Assembly (NCBI GenBank): GCA_037074765.1
Contig: JBAMDO010000081.1
Span: forward strand, 1-64,000
DNA length: 64,000 nt
Direction: 5' to 3'
Source of the DNA: Mansonella perstans
Taxonomy: Eukaryota; Nematoda; Chromadorea; Rhabditida; Onchocercidae
Made by a program: the position numbers and the translations under genes. Every line of letters starts with the position of its first letter. The stretch's first letter is position 1. Of this stretch, positions 37,467 to 49,966 are shown piece by piece. A model generated the notes under the pieces. It was not told the origin of the DNA and made no database searches. It was given only the letters and a program-made list of their open reading frames with translations.

Positions 37467-40400
37467 ATGTCTCGACCATTGATATTATTTTCCGTAACCA
37501 TTATCTTATTTAGTATTACTGCTGTTAGTACAGGTGAACAATAAAAATTTAATTTTATTTGAAAGTTATCTGAAACCCCACAATGAAAAACATATTTGCG
37601 CGCTTGTGAGATGATTAATACACGCATGAGAAATGCAAACAAATTGAACTCGTAGGAGAAATTTCTTTTTACTTAAACAAATCATTGCAAGAAGAGTTCG
37701 CCAAGTTTTATTTTTTTTTTCACTCTACTTTTAAGCGCCTATTCATTATTCTTAAAAGATTTAAATTTTGTTTTAAGTAAATCGACATATGACTCATTAT
37801 GATTTGACAAAAGATTGGAAAGTTGACCGTAGAGAACTAAGGACGGTAGCATATATGGATCACAAACTTCCACCGACAATCAGCGATGTAATTTCTTATT
37901 TTTCGATAAGTTATAGTTGTCTTCATTTTTCAGTAATCTTAATTTCCTCACTGAATCATTTTAACCTTTCTATTTTTTCGAATCACTTATGATCCAATTA
38001 GAACAGAAAGAGTCTCTATTTCCTGGACATTTTTTAGATCTTGTTTTTCTTAGGATATATTCCGGAAAGCAGATCGAAATGGTGATAAATTCATTGATCG
38101 CACCGAGATCACAGCAGCAGCCAGACTAGTTCAAAGACATGTTGCACAAGCTACCTTACATTGGCTAGAAGTGATATTTTTTTAAAAATTTAATTTATTT
38201 CGAAGCAACAGTTTGGATGTCCAATAATTATTTGTCAAAAACACACCAAATGCTGTTCATGAATAATGGCATCAAAACTGTGGACTGCCCAACAGAAATG
38301 GAGCTGTATTTGCTAAAGTAAAAAATCCCATTCATTAAACATTCAGGATCATGATATAGATGGCGATGGCCTACTCAACGAAGTGGAACTATTCGAATCC
38401 ATTTATATGGAACTTGGTTTGTCAATGACAGATGTAAATGGTTGTTTTCGGAAAAGTGATGTCAATAAAGACAGATATTTAACATCTAGTGAACTCGTTG
38501 AAACGCTTCATTGCAGCAGATTATTGGCACTGAAAGAAGTGAAAGAATTATTGAAGGTTTGTCGGTTGTACTGCCGTTGATGATGTCTGCAGAAATAAAA
38601 ACAGCATGAAAGATATGAGTAAGATTCTAGAAAAAACATAAGTTTTCAAAATAAATAAAAATGGTAACTTATATGGGACTAGGTAGTCTATATCCTAATT
38701 TTTATCTCAACTAAGCTAGCAGTTTCTCCATAAAAAGGTGTAATATGTGGAATCAATTAATGCTGAAAAAAGAACACCATCACGACCAGTGAAACTTTCT
38801 TACTTAGTTTCTTTAACCTATTTTCTAACAGCCGTCGGGATCTGGAAAGATTGTGCATGAAGTCTAACAAACTTTGAAAAATACTATTTACATTTATCAT
38901 TCACTGGTTTGATTAAGATCTATGACACTGATGGAGACCATCGATTGAATAAGCACGAAGCACTGATATTGGCTAGCTTACGTTACGAAGTTGAACCTGG
39001 CTATGCAACAATTGTATTTGATAATGTCAGTCATCGAGCCGATCACAAGGTAGTTCTTTAACTATCTTTTTAATTCTTTAAACAAATAAAGATTCTCTGC
39101 AAAAACTTAGAACTTCAGAAATTTGATATACCCGAAATCTAAAGACTTGAAAATTCAAAAATATGTAAATCAAATTTCATTCACGATATATATTGCATCT
39201 ATATTGAATCTATATTACACATGCTTTCAGTAATAATAATTTATTTTTCAGATAAATGAATTAGAGCTAATCGATTTTCTCACTAAACTGCGGGAAGAAG
39301 CTGCCATTGCTGCACTGAACAAACTATCCGTTAGTTTTCGTACATCCTATTAACCTCAAAAGTTTACTGATAATGAAATAAGCATTTTGATTGTTAGTGT
39401 TATTGAATTAAATTTTTTCAATGTCAATTTGAAAACCGTGTTAAGAATCCTAAATTCGCTTATTTTATCGATTAAAAGCAGGTTATTTAGGTTCTCGACC
39501 AAAATGGTGATGAAGCAGTATCGTTCAGTGAATTATTGCGAGGATATGAAAGCCAATTAAAAAAATCCGTTCTGAAGAAAATTTTCAGCAAAGTGGATGT
39601 CAATAAGGTAGCCTTGAAGCAAGTTGAAAATAAAGGAATTGTAATGGTATTTTCCAAACAGTTTTATTTTCAGTGGAAATTTGTCTTTGTTATTTAAAAT
39701 AAAATACTTTTTTCAGAATGCTCACATCGATCCAATTGAATTTGTGTCATTGCAAAACCTAATTGCTGATGAAACTCGTCTCCAAAGGATGCAAAATGAT
39801 TTTGATCAGCAATATTCTGCAACTGTAAATGCCACAACGTCTCTGCCCACTTTGGTCATTTTCAGGCTTCCCAAAAAACCACATAATAAGCAACGACCCA
39901 GACAAAGAAAACGTCGTTCAGGTTTTTACTTTTTTTACACTCATAGCTTCTTAATTTCATGTCCAGTGGTTCATTTGAAATTTGTTAATATTTGCATTTA
40001 CTTTTTTGATAATCACACATAATTTTCAGATTCAGAAGCCGATAAAAAGTTGGTGGTTAGTGATGAATCACATCCAGCTATCAGAGAACTAACTGCAATT
40101 AATGCAAGCAGTGTGCATTTTAGTACAGTGGCCACTGCAGTGCCGAAATTTATGAAATCGAGTAACGAATATCAAAAATTTTTATCCAATGGAGCCAAAT
40201 TAATATCCGAAATGTTCACCACTAACAAAAGAGTAGAAAACAGAGATATGGTTGGAACGAATGATATTAAACAAACTCGGGAAAATTTAATTACGAACGA
40301 GAATGCCCCATCGCTCATATCTAAAATGATGCAGAAAGATCGTAAACTTATGCCTGTCATAAAAGATCAGTCGGAAACTAATTCAGGAAATGATGTAAGT

Positions 40401-42767
40401 GGATATGTTCGAAATCAGAATGGAGCGCTCGTTGATAGTCCAAGTGTTGCTTATTTCAAAAAATTTCAAAAATTTTTTGATTTTTTGCAAAAAACCATCA
40501 AAAAGATATCTAAAGCTGTCAAAGAAAGTAGCAAAAAACAAGAAAACGATTTAAAAAGTCCTTTGCGAGGCATCAATGTCATTAAACACTCGAGTGGAAT
40601 TGCCGACAACACCTCAAATATTGAAGCAAGTGAGATCAAGAAGATAGCAAATGACTCTGAGAACTCAGTCTCGACCACAACGATTCCTGAAAAGTTGGAA
40701 ATTCAGAAAAACCTGAACGAAGAGATTTACGATAAGATCCGTGATGAAAAGGATTTCATCGTCCATACACCTATTGACTCGTCAGAATCCAAAACAGTAG
40801 TAACGGAGAAGTTTAACGAATTATTTGATACACCTTTTTTGCAGCTTGACGAAAAGGAAACGACAGAAGAAGTTAAAATAACAAATTACGAAAGGAAAGA
40901 GGATGAACGCTCACTTGGCGAGCACAAATTTCATGGTGGATTAGAAAAGAGTGAAGAAGAATCTGGAGTTGAATCTCAAGATAAATCGTTAAATAAAACC
41001 GATTCATTGGGAAACATTGCGAATGAGGACAGCTTGTTGAAGAAAGAAGATAAATCATCAAATGTTAGCTATAATCTGTCTTTCGAACACCATGAAGATA
41101 ATGAAACTATTCCTGAAACTGAAGATGATCAGGAGTTTGAGAAAAAAACTCCTATAAAATATGTAAACCTTAATGAATCTTTAGAACACGAAACTACAGA
41201 TTCCGTGAAAGCACTAAATGATATATTGAATACTACATTTTCTTCAGTGAATCAGGCATCAATGATATCTAAGCCTGAAAATCACAGGAAGAAGGATTCC
41301 CAAGATGACACGAAATCGTTAATCAGATTAAAGAAAAATGACACAGTTTCACGGATTTCGAAAACTTCCATAACATCACCTGCGCCTCTAATGATGTCAT
41401 CAACTTTTGTAAGCTCATCGAAAAAATTATCTTCGGCAACGGCAAATCCTAAACTCTTAACGAAGTTAGATCACGGAAGTGATGAAGCTATTTCTTTCTT
41501 AACGAATCATGAGAATGAACAGGAATTGAGTATGCAAGCAAACTCAAGAACAGATGCTGAAACTGGATCTGAAGAAATTAATCAAACATCCACAACACAT
41601 TTGCAGAATAATAACTTGAACATGGAGAATGCAAAAATTGTGCAAGCACTGTCGAATATTATCCTTGATTTGGAGGAAAATGGAGAAATTAAAGTTACAG
41701 AACAACACAATGAAGATGTTACCTTGATTCAGAAGAAACGTAAAAAGTGCTCATATCATCGTCATGGTTGTCAACAGAAAAGTCCTAATGAAGATAATAT
41801 CTCAGTTGAAATCAATGTTCCAGTAACAAGTGCAACGTAAGTTTTTGCTTTTAAAGACGTTAAAACTTATTTACAATTCTTTCTAGAAATTTTTTGTTTC
41901 GAAATCAAAAGACTCCAAAATTGATTTTTTTTTGAAACTGTTTTTTTGTTAATTATGAAAATTTTAATAATTAATTTTGTTTCTTTTTTGAAGCATCTTT
42001 TTTGAGAAAACGCTTAAAAATTTTAATCAATTTCTGTAGGTGTAATTGTAGACATTGAATTTTCTCAGATCAGTAAGCACAGGGAATCAGTCAAAGTGTA
42101 ACTTTATTTATCCTCATTAATTTAATTTTCAGCAGTGTGATTTGTAGCAGGGAAAGGAAATTGAGAAAGAAGTATAGATCGAAAATATGCTCAAAATGTA
42201 AGGAGATTACAAATTTAGCATCATTTACATCATAAGAAACGATGTTAAATTATGAGAAGGCAAAGTTAAGAGAAAATTTTGCAATTTTTGTTCATTAACA
42301 TAATCCTTAATTAAAATTCTACTTTTAGTTTCTGCTCCAGTGAGACCAAGTTTTTTTGAAAATTTTGGAAACACAATTAATACTTTGGAATTTTTCATTT
42401 CGTAGCATAATTTTAATCATCATTCTTTTGATCTGGCTAGCTTTTCATAATATATTGTTGTTTATTTAGTTTCGAGTCAATCGATAGAAACTTCCGAAAA
42501 TATAGATTCATTTGAGGAGCATTTCCCTCGAAAAAATGAGACAGTAAGTTTTCGGTCTTATTTTCTTCTTCTTAGTTAATTCGAGAAAAATCCATTGAAA
42601 TTATCAGAAAAATAATTAAAATGATTTTTTTAAAGGAATCATTTCATGAAATTAGTCAATCACGATCAGAAGCATGGCAGACGGGAAAGATTGAAGATTT
42701 ATTGCTTCAAGCAATGCAGGAATATCAGACATATCTCAGAAATCAGGAAAAAAGGATGGAAGATTAA
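37467..42767 (+). CDS. Secretory-pathway multi-EF-hand protein with long disordered tail
   Basis: Twelve exons join in phase: 37467-37533, 37778-37887, 38054-38170, 38347-38556, 38918-39049, 39252-39329, 39491-39607, 39717-39921, 40030-41836, 42133-42197, 42470-42543, 42636-42767 (1037 aa). A signal peptide (MSRPLILFSVTIILFSITAV) is followed by loops DLTKDWKVDRRE, DRNGDKFIDRTE, DIDGDGLLNEVE, DVNKDRYLTSSE, DTDGDHRLNKHE, a degenerate one (SHRADHKINELE), DQNGDEAVSFSE and DVNKNAHIDPIE. So seven good calcium loops and one decayed loop form four pairs. Residues from about 340 on are charged, Ser/Glu/Lys-rich and disordered, mostly from one 1.8-kb exon. No KDEL/HDEL-type ending is present, so it is probably secreted or lumenal. 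The EF-hand half resembles calumenin/reticulocalbin-like proteins only in general plan. The tail is not recognised. Confidence 0.9.
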
Positions 42768-43153
42768 TAAATGAATATTTTTGCCTTCAAAGAGTCTTTA
42801 AATTAAAAATTTTTTTGAAATCAAGTTCAAAATTATTTGCGCGCTTACGTGTCATTTAAATTATTTTTGAAAGTCAATCCATTTATTGCCATATAATTTG
42901 CATTAATTATTACATTATTTAGACAGTATCTTAACAATTTTAATTTGTTTAAGTTACTCGCTTCTAAATTTTATATAATTAACTTAGTTGCTAAAATGCA
43001 TAATTACTCGGTTACTGACTTGCACGTTCTCCTCTGAGATTTTTTTGTTTGTTTATGTTGAGAAGAGAAGTGACACCACGGAGCCACGGGAGCCCAATAA
43101 TTTATAATTTGTTAAATTACTGGAAATTACTCTGAAGATTTTTTCAATCTTTT

Positions 43154-43206
43154 CGATTTCTCACGTTTTTTCCTGAAAAAAAAAAAAAAAAAAACGTGAG
43201 AAATCG
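43154..43206. repeat. Perfect 18-bp inverted repeat with poly-A loop
   Basis: The arm CGATTTCTCACGTTTTTT at 43154-43171 is matched exactly by its reverse complement at 43189-43206, with a 17-base mainly poly-A loop. It could form a hairpin in DNA or RNA, or be the remnant of a fold-back element. No target-site duplication could be confirmed. Confidence 0.85.
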
Positions 43207-43589
43207 ACTGTTTGCACAATCTGCCTTCAAAAAATTCTCATATTTCATTTCTTTATTTGTTTGTTTTTTATACATAATTTTAATCATTTATGTTTGTTGT
43301 GTTAATAAATAATTAATTGAATATGAAAATTCAAAAAGACAAATTAATTATTTGAGAAAGCTCGGGAGATGAATTATTAAGAAACAAATATCTACGTGAG
43401 TTTCTTGCTATTTCATTGAGCACACACATATAATTCTTACAGAAGTCACGTAAGCATAAGATTATTTAAGCTAAGGAGGCAATGATGAGATTTTTTCATT
43501 CAAATTTTTAAATATTTCTATAAAATTTCACAAAATATTCGATTCGATGAAACTATTCATTCATCATTGTATTACCTTAAGTACCTAAT

Positions 43590-43770
43590 TCTGAGATAAC
43601 CTGAGATAGCTCTATCCTGAGATAACCTGAGATAACCTGAAATAACCCTATCCTGAGATAACCTGAGATAATCCTATCCTGAGATAACCTGAAATAACCC
43701 TGTCCTGAGATAACCTGAGATAATCCTATCCTGAGATAACCTGAAATAACCCTATCCTGAGATAACCCAC
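43590..43770. repeat. CTGAGATAACC tandem array
   Basis: Short units CCTGAGATAA and CCTGAAATAA alternate with CCCTATC or TCCTATC blocks, giving a higher-order period of about 52 bases over some 180 bases. Non-coding. Confidence 0.9.
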
Positions 43771-44317
43771 TGTCAGTACAACTGTAATTGTCGGAGATCA
43801 GAAATCTTGTTCAAGATGATAGCTTTTTTAAAATGGAAGGACCGTGTAAAATGGAACTGAGAGGAAAAGGTCATAGGTTATAGCATACCTAAATTCATTA
43901 AAGTATTCCGCGTGTAAGGAAAAATCACGTGTAGACAAATAAGTACACGTATCATCGTGACGGGTGTCACTCATACTGATTGCCCTCTGGATTATAATGC
44001 GATGTTATTAGAGAGTAGTGATTCTCAATTTTTTCTTGGCTAAATACTATTTTGGCTTTTTTATTCATAACAATGAACTACAATGTTCAAAAATAATGAA
44101 TTCTTTCAATTTGAAAATAAACTTTAGTCAAAACTTTTAACGTATTAGTCTTAACGTTTATCAGCTGCTCTTTTCTATAATCATCATCCTTGCGGATCAT
44201 ATTTTAGTTTTTGCGAGCTAACGCTTGGAAACTAATTTTGCAAAGAAAGTCAGGTGTTTTAGTTTTCACGTTTTAATATTAGAGATTCCATTTCCTTTCA
44301 GGCAATTATTATTACTG

Positions 44318-46708
44318 ATGTCAAATAAACCACGTGAAACAGCAATCCTACGGCCATCACTTAAGAAACAGCCAGCACAGACGCAAGCACGATCTACAGA
44401 TTCAGATATTAAACGAGTATACCTTTTATACTTATAGTTCCATATATCATTCCTTAATTTATTCAAAAAAAAATAACGGGAGATGTTTCAAGATTTTGTT
44501 GAAGACACAATGAATTGATTGTTAAAATCTACATTTTAAAAATTATTGCTGTTTTTTTTTTCGAACAAAAAAAATTTTTCATCGATGATGAAACTTTATC
44601 TCAGATGAACTTAAGAAGTTTGATGATTTTGAATAATAAGAAGATCTTACGAATTGATTCTAATTGAAAAAAAAATGTGTTTATTGCTGCAGCATGTTAC
44701 TTTTGCAACTCCGAAAGTACCGCCTTCAAAATGCAATTTGTTAAAACAACAACGAACATCTGATGAGTGTGTTTTAAAAGTATGTTTTGGAAAAATTATC
44801 CATTGTTGCTTTGCAGTTATTTTTGCTCCATTTATACTTCTGACCTATTTCAAAGGTCAATAGTCATGAGCAATTTTTCTTTTTTTGTTGATAAATGAGT
44901 GTTGATTGACTTTTGTTTTTGTTGATAAATGAGATTTAATTGAATTTTGTTGATAAATGAGTGCAGAAGCATAGTTGACGATGAATTAATTGATTGTTTA
45001 AAAAAAATTTGAGTACATTATCCATACAATTATTTATTAAAAAAAAAAAAAAAAAATAATTCCCGAATTTTTCAGTTTCAAAAGCAAAAATCTGTTACCG
45101 ATGCACAGCGAAAACGTGTCACTTCAGTGCAGCTTGTTGAGCTTCGTGCAAAGAAAAACAAACATAACGAACAAATTGTCCGTTTATGCGAGGTACCAAA
45201 ATTTGATGATGTTTCTTAAGTTTAATTTGCAGAATCATCTATCATTTGTTTTATGTTAACTTAATGGTCGGAGATTTTCTGAGTAACTTTTTTCAATGTG
45301 TTTTCTCACTGTTATAGATGTGGAAAAGCTTATCTTGAAACTTTGTCTACAATATATTGAAATATATGTGTGAGACTTTCATTTCAACATTTTTGGTTAA
45401 ACAGTCTTTGCTAATTCTCTTTCACAATTTGAACGATGACAAAAATGAAATGTGCAAGGATATTGTAACTTGATATTTAACAGTTGCTCAAATTAGAAAG
45501 TTTCTCTTATAGTAGAGTATTTGATGTTTTTTTTTTGCACATTTTCAATGTAGAAGTTTTTTTGAATTATAAAACTAAGTTTTCTTTTTGATTTTTTGTT
45601 CGCCTGCATTCCAGGCTTTCATCTCCAAGTGGGCATGATTTGTAACTTTCTTGGCTTTAGAAATTCAAAATTTTTCTTTAATTTGAGGCGCAGGAAGCAC
45701 TCGTCAGATCACACTACACAATCAAACGAATGGGAAAAGAAGCAAGAGAGCACGAAGCAACTGCTACTGCGCTATTGCAGGATGCAGTATCGTTGATTGA
45801 AACTGATGTACAATTAAGTTTCGAAAAACAAAAAGTCAGGGTAAATGAGGAAATTTTTTTGTAAAATTATGAAATTACCCTCAGTAATTTAGAAGCTAAT
45901 ATTATGCAATTACACTTAAATGTTGGCTAAAGTTATGGATTCACCACCGTTGTTACATGTATGCCATGCATAAAATGATCAGAAAATATGGAGATCTCGC
46001 AGTTTTCAATTGTTTCCTGGAATAAGCTTGAGATGTTGAGTTTCTCTAAAATTGAACACGACATAATTCTAAAAAGACATTTAGATTTTAATGTGCAAAG
46101 CATGTTTTAATTATTGATATTACTACATTCCTCGATATGTCGTTTTGTAATTTGAGAATTAAGATTTTTCGTCTGTTTCTAATGTTCCTCCGTTTTTATC
46201 ACTTCTTTTTTTCAGGATTTATTAGACAGTGTCCAACAACAACAACATAAAACTGCGCAAGAATTACATGAGAAACTTGCTGAATTCAATGAGAAAACAG
46301 CTGATATTGGAAAAGTAATGGCTTCGATTACCCAGTTTTTTTTTTTTTTTATTCTTTTATTTATCTCATAATTGCTGACATATTCACGAATTGAAATAAG
46401 TTCGTGAAGTTCTTCAACCTTATTTATTGTGAAAAAAAAAGATTTCATGAAGAATGATGTTTCTCGCGATTCTTTTGTGTATTCGTCTTTCTGTAACGAA
46501 ATTATCTGGCACATTCCGCGAATTATTTTTTAAATGGTCTTTTCAGGTGATGGCAATAATTGAGAAGGGTAATGAAGTGCTTAATAAGCAGTCCACATCT
46601 GCAGATGGTAAAAGCGACTTGTCGGTGGCTGAAGAAATGAAGTTATTGAGTACAGATATCAATCTCCATCTTGAAATTCTCGATTCTTTGAACCAATTTC
46701 ATTTCTAA
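44318..46708 (+). CDS. Coiled-coil protein of unknown family
   Basis: Six exons, all joined at phase 0: 44318-44416, 44693-44779, 45076-45192, 45694-45840, 46216-46314, 46547-46708 (236 aa). The first 60 residues are basic and Pro/Thr-rich (RPSLKKQPAQTQ, HVTFATPKVPPSK), with several possible phosphorylation sites. From about residue 65 on the protein is a heptad-rich, charged helix (KRVTSVQLVELRAKKNKHNE; EREH-type stretches; QQQQHKTAQELHEKLAEFNE), ending in LNLHLEILDSL-like sequence. The layout resembles small spindle, kinetochore or trafficking adaptor subunits, but I recognise no specific family and assign no function. A strong acceptor 16 bases before the ATG suggests trans-splicing. Confidence 0.8.
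44884..44966. repeat. Intronic repeat of about 30 bp, three copies
   Basis: TTTTGTTGATAAATGAG occurs three times in about 80 bases, inside intron 2 of the coiled-coil gene. Confidence 0.8.
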
Positions 46709-48674
46709 TTTTGTTTTTATTCGCTTATTTCTATCAAATGTTTGCAGCTATAATTGAGTTCCCATAATTTTTTGGAGTGTAATTCTGAACTCAACTGAAT
46801 TTATGCAAAAAAGCCACTTCTTCAAATTATGAAGCAGAAGAAGTTTTGAAACGTTCTGAGGAAGCAGTCCGATATTTTGAAAATTCGATAGAGAAAAGGC
46901 AAAAATAAGGAAATAGAGTAAAGATAGTAGAAAATGAATGCACAAAACAAGACCAAAATTAAAAAATATTTCAAGTTGCAATTAGAATACGGTTTTATTA
47001 CTTGTTGGGACAAAAACTATCAAGTAAGCAAAATGCAAATATCTAGTAAAACAGGTCAGCGTTTCATTAGATGTTTGAGAAACTTGAGGAATCGTTTTGA
47101 ATATCTCAGTACTGGTGTTCTTAATTATGTTTTTTATTAAATTGAACAAATTGTTTCAGTAATGCATTCTGAAATTGTTTGGTTGGTTTTTTTTTTTGGA
47201 ATTCCAGAAGTGTAATATTACTTCATGATAAGTGTATCAGTATAAGTTGGTTCAATTCATCATTATCAGTACTTTAATAAATGTAGCTCTTTTGATTTAC
47301 TTATCATATATTTTAAGTATTGATAGATGCTAATTTCCCAATTTCGGAAAACGTTGCGCCCGCAGTATCTAAATCACTGAGTGCAAAGGGAAACTTCACG
47401 TTCCAAATAGTATCAGTCATTATTGATTTGAACTGAATGGTGATAAACAAGGAAATAAACTTGAGAAAAATAATGAACTACCAATAGAAGACTCGCTTAA
47501 TTTATTTAAATTCGTCGTTGTAGGCTCGCATAAAGCTACGAGAATATAACACAAAAGGTATTTAACTTGCAAAAGAGTAAAAATGTGAGTCGGACAAAGT
47601 ATCCCAAATCACCAAAAAAATCAAATAACACTGATGCAAATCAGTTAAAACTAATTAGTTTTATGTTGGGCGACGACTAAAGTATGAATTGGAGGATTAT
47701 CATTACATTTCAACTTTCTGGATCATTGCAAAGAATTTGCTACTTAACTGTGTGACGCCAGTAGCATTGTCACCAAATCTGACTGTTGAAATGCTTATTC
47801 CCTTGGCAAGTTTTGAAAAACTAGAATACACAACAACTGACGCAGTAGTCATACAGCAGCAAAATTCAGATCTCTCCATGACTCAAATAACTTCTGAAGA
47901 TAAAAAAAGATGACCCGAACAGAATTTATACATTTGAAACTCATTACTTCATACAATGTACCAGTAATGCGTTGCATATCTTGTCATATATTGAAACTTA
48001 AATCACGATATATTTGGATGTCCACGATACTACTATACTGATATATTTTGGATGTCCACTTTGGAAATGGACCTAATGAATTATGAATATCATATAAATA
48101 CAAGTTAGAAGTTTAACTGAGACACAAAAAATTGTAACTTATGTTGATTTATGAACATATCATATGTTAGAGATAATTATAAATGAAGAAATATTACATA
48201 TTTTATGAAAATAAGAATGTTTAATTTATTATCTCAAAAAATATGCTATATTTAAATCTAACAATGCAATAGATTATACAACTATAATTTATTATAATAA
48301 AATAAAAAATTTTAATCTATTTGAAAAATCATAAAAACAATTAGAAGGCAATAGCGTTGCTACACATCTCTGTTGTTTTAAAATATCTCCCTGATTAGCT
48401 ATAATTTGTGAGTCAGCAAGTTGTGTTGTGGGTGAATCGGTTGTTCTGGATTGTGGGTAGTGTTTGTGGGTTGTGATAAGTTTTACAATGTCTCGTTTCC
48501 CTAAATTAAAATTATCCCGTAAAGATATTTTCATTCGAGATTTAGTGATAGCAATAATCTAAGAAGCAGAGTTTATCATTTCGCTCTACTAAATGTTTAT
48601 ATTGAGATTAATTAATTTTGATCCATCTAGCTCATTAATTCTGCTCTAATTTATTAAAAAATTAAGTTAAAAAA
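46709..48674. other. Spacer with protein-like decayed stretch
   Basis: The region between the coiled-coil gene and the CHCHD2/10 gene. Its first 1.2 kb contain protein-like fragments in shifting frames (see the pseudogene entry). The remainder, about 47920-48670, is AT-rich with a short TTTGGATGTCCAC duplication near 48010 and 48050. Confidence 0.5.
46782..47913 (+). pseudogene. Possible decayed coding sequence or unrecognised gene
   Basis: Consecutive + strand fragments have a protein-like composition but are broken by stops and frame changes: 46794-46910 (SSNYEAEEVLKRSEEAVRYF), 46934-47140 (YGFITCWDKNYQ), about 47326-47435 (DANFPISENVAPAVSKSLSA), about 47431-47540 (KNNELPIEDSLNLFKFVV), about 47575-47681 (SRTKYPKSPKKSNNTDAN) and 47683-47913 (LNCVTPVALSPNLTVEMLIP). 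Few good splice sites separate them, so an intronless copy with indels fits better than an intact gene. A fast-evolving real gene with exons I mis-phased remains possible. No family is recognised. Confidence 0.3.
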
Positions 48675-49836
48675 ATGGTTCGTCGTCGTATGGCTTCACC
48701 AAAACCATCTCCACCAGTACACCGTCGTGCATCATCGCCGTTATCTGCACGTTCTTCACCAACAGTACCAATGCAAACACACTCACCAACGGCACCAAAT
48801 ACAACACCACATACACAATTTGGTATGCCACCTCAATCACGTGGACCTGGATTGATGGGACAAATGGCTGCAACGGCTGGTGGCGTTGCTATCGGTTCGG
48901 CAGTTGTAAGTTATTTTTGCTATGATCATTAACTCTGTCTTTTCATTAATTGCTAGAGAAGGTTCAGGCATCGTCATATCGCTCATTACCATATGGAAAG
49001 ATTCATTAATTTTGTTAGCTTGGATTTGTATAGACATTTAGCAAGCATTTGTTGAGCTTTAAAATTACAGAAAGTCGACAAATTTGAATATTAATCCAAA
49101 TCTGAACCGTTTAACGAACAGCCAAATTATGTGTTTTCAGGGTCATGCAGTTGGTAACATGTTAACTGGAGGTGGAGGTCATACAAACAACGACGAAATT
49201 GCCCTGTCAGGCAAGCAACAAATGGAACAACAGCATCAGCGTCCATGTGAATTTGAATGGAAACAATTTATGGAATGGTAAAGTTTTGGGTTATATAAAT
49301 TAACAAAAGTTTTTTTGTATTCAAAGGATTTCAGCGAATTGCTATACAAGCGTAGATTTCAATGTAGTTTCGGATAAGCCTATTTTTTTCCAAAAACTGC
49401 ATGCCTTTTTGACTTATTTAGGATTCTGTACGAGATATTATGTCCAGTACTTGATTGAGATCCGTCTTTGGATGTAAATGTGTGCTATTTATTTTGCAAG
49501 TCATTTTTGTCATAGCAGTGCATTCACTGAGCAATGCACTATTTTATAATAGTCCGAAAAGCTTGAAAGGAATTACAATGTTGAAAAATATAATGATAGG
49601 AATGTGGAAGTACTTCTAAAGACACTTTTTGTTTTGTATTATAATTCCTTTTAAGCTTTCCAATTGAATGACCGCTATGGTGGAACGGTTTTCTGATTAC
49701 AAAAAAATGCCAACATTGAACTTGAAATTTTGTTAATATTTTGTGCTACCCTTTCAGTACCGAGACACAGAATGATCTCAGTTTGTGCCAAAGTTTTAAC
49801 GAAATTTTCAAGCAATGCCGTGCGAACAATCCGTGA
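48675..49836 (+). CDS. CHCHD2: CHCHD2/CHCHD10-type mitochondrial twin CX9C protein
   Basis: Three exons join in phase: 48675-48905, 49141-49277, 49758-49836 (148 aa, close to the family's 140-150). The basic Ser/Pro-rich N-terminus (MVRRRMASPKPSPPVHRRAS) fits mitochondrial import. The central Gly/Ala-rich hydrophobic segment (GLMGQMAATAGGVAIGSAV, then GHAVGNMLTGGG) and the C-terminal CHCH domain follow. Twin CX9C pairs are C113/C123 and C133/C143 (CEFEWKQFMEC; CQSFNEIFKQC). These proteins act in the intermembrane space, with roles in cristae organisation and respiratory regulation; the C. elegans member is HAR-1. CHCHD2 and CHCHD10 are not separable here. AATAAA lies at 49967. Confidence 0.95.
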
Positions 49837-49966
49837 TCAGATCAATCCAGTCGTGAGCAGAGCTATGAAATAGTGATATTTCTCCTCCGATGGTTTTATC
49901 AATACTTAGTTTATAGAAGCGCTGAAAATTATTTTAATCAATGCTCATTTTATAATGAAAGTGTGG

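Larger units (their letters stand above)
42768..44317. other. Spacer with fold-back and tandem repeats
   Basis: No gene is seen. It contains the perfect inverted repeat at 43154-43206, the CTGAGATAACC-type tandem array at 43590-43770 and AT-rich sequence. A TTTCCTTTCAG acceptor ends at 44301, 16 bases before the next ATG, and is a likely trans-splice site. Confidence 0.6.
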
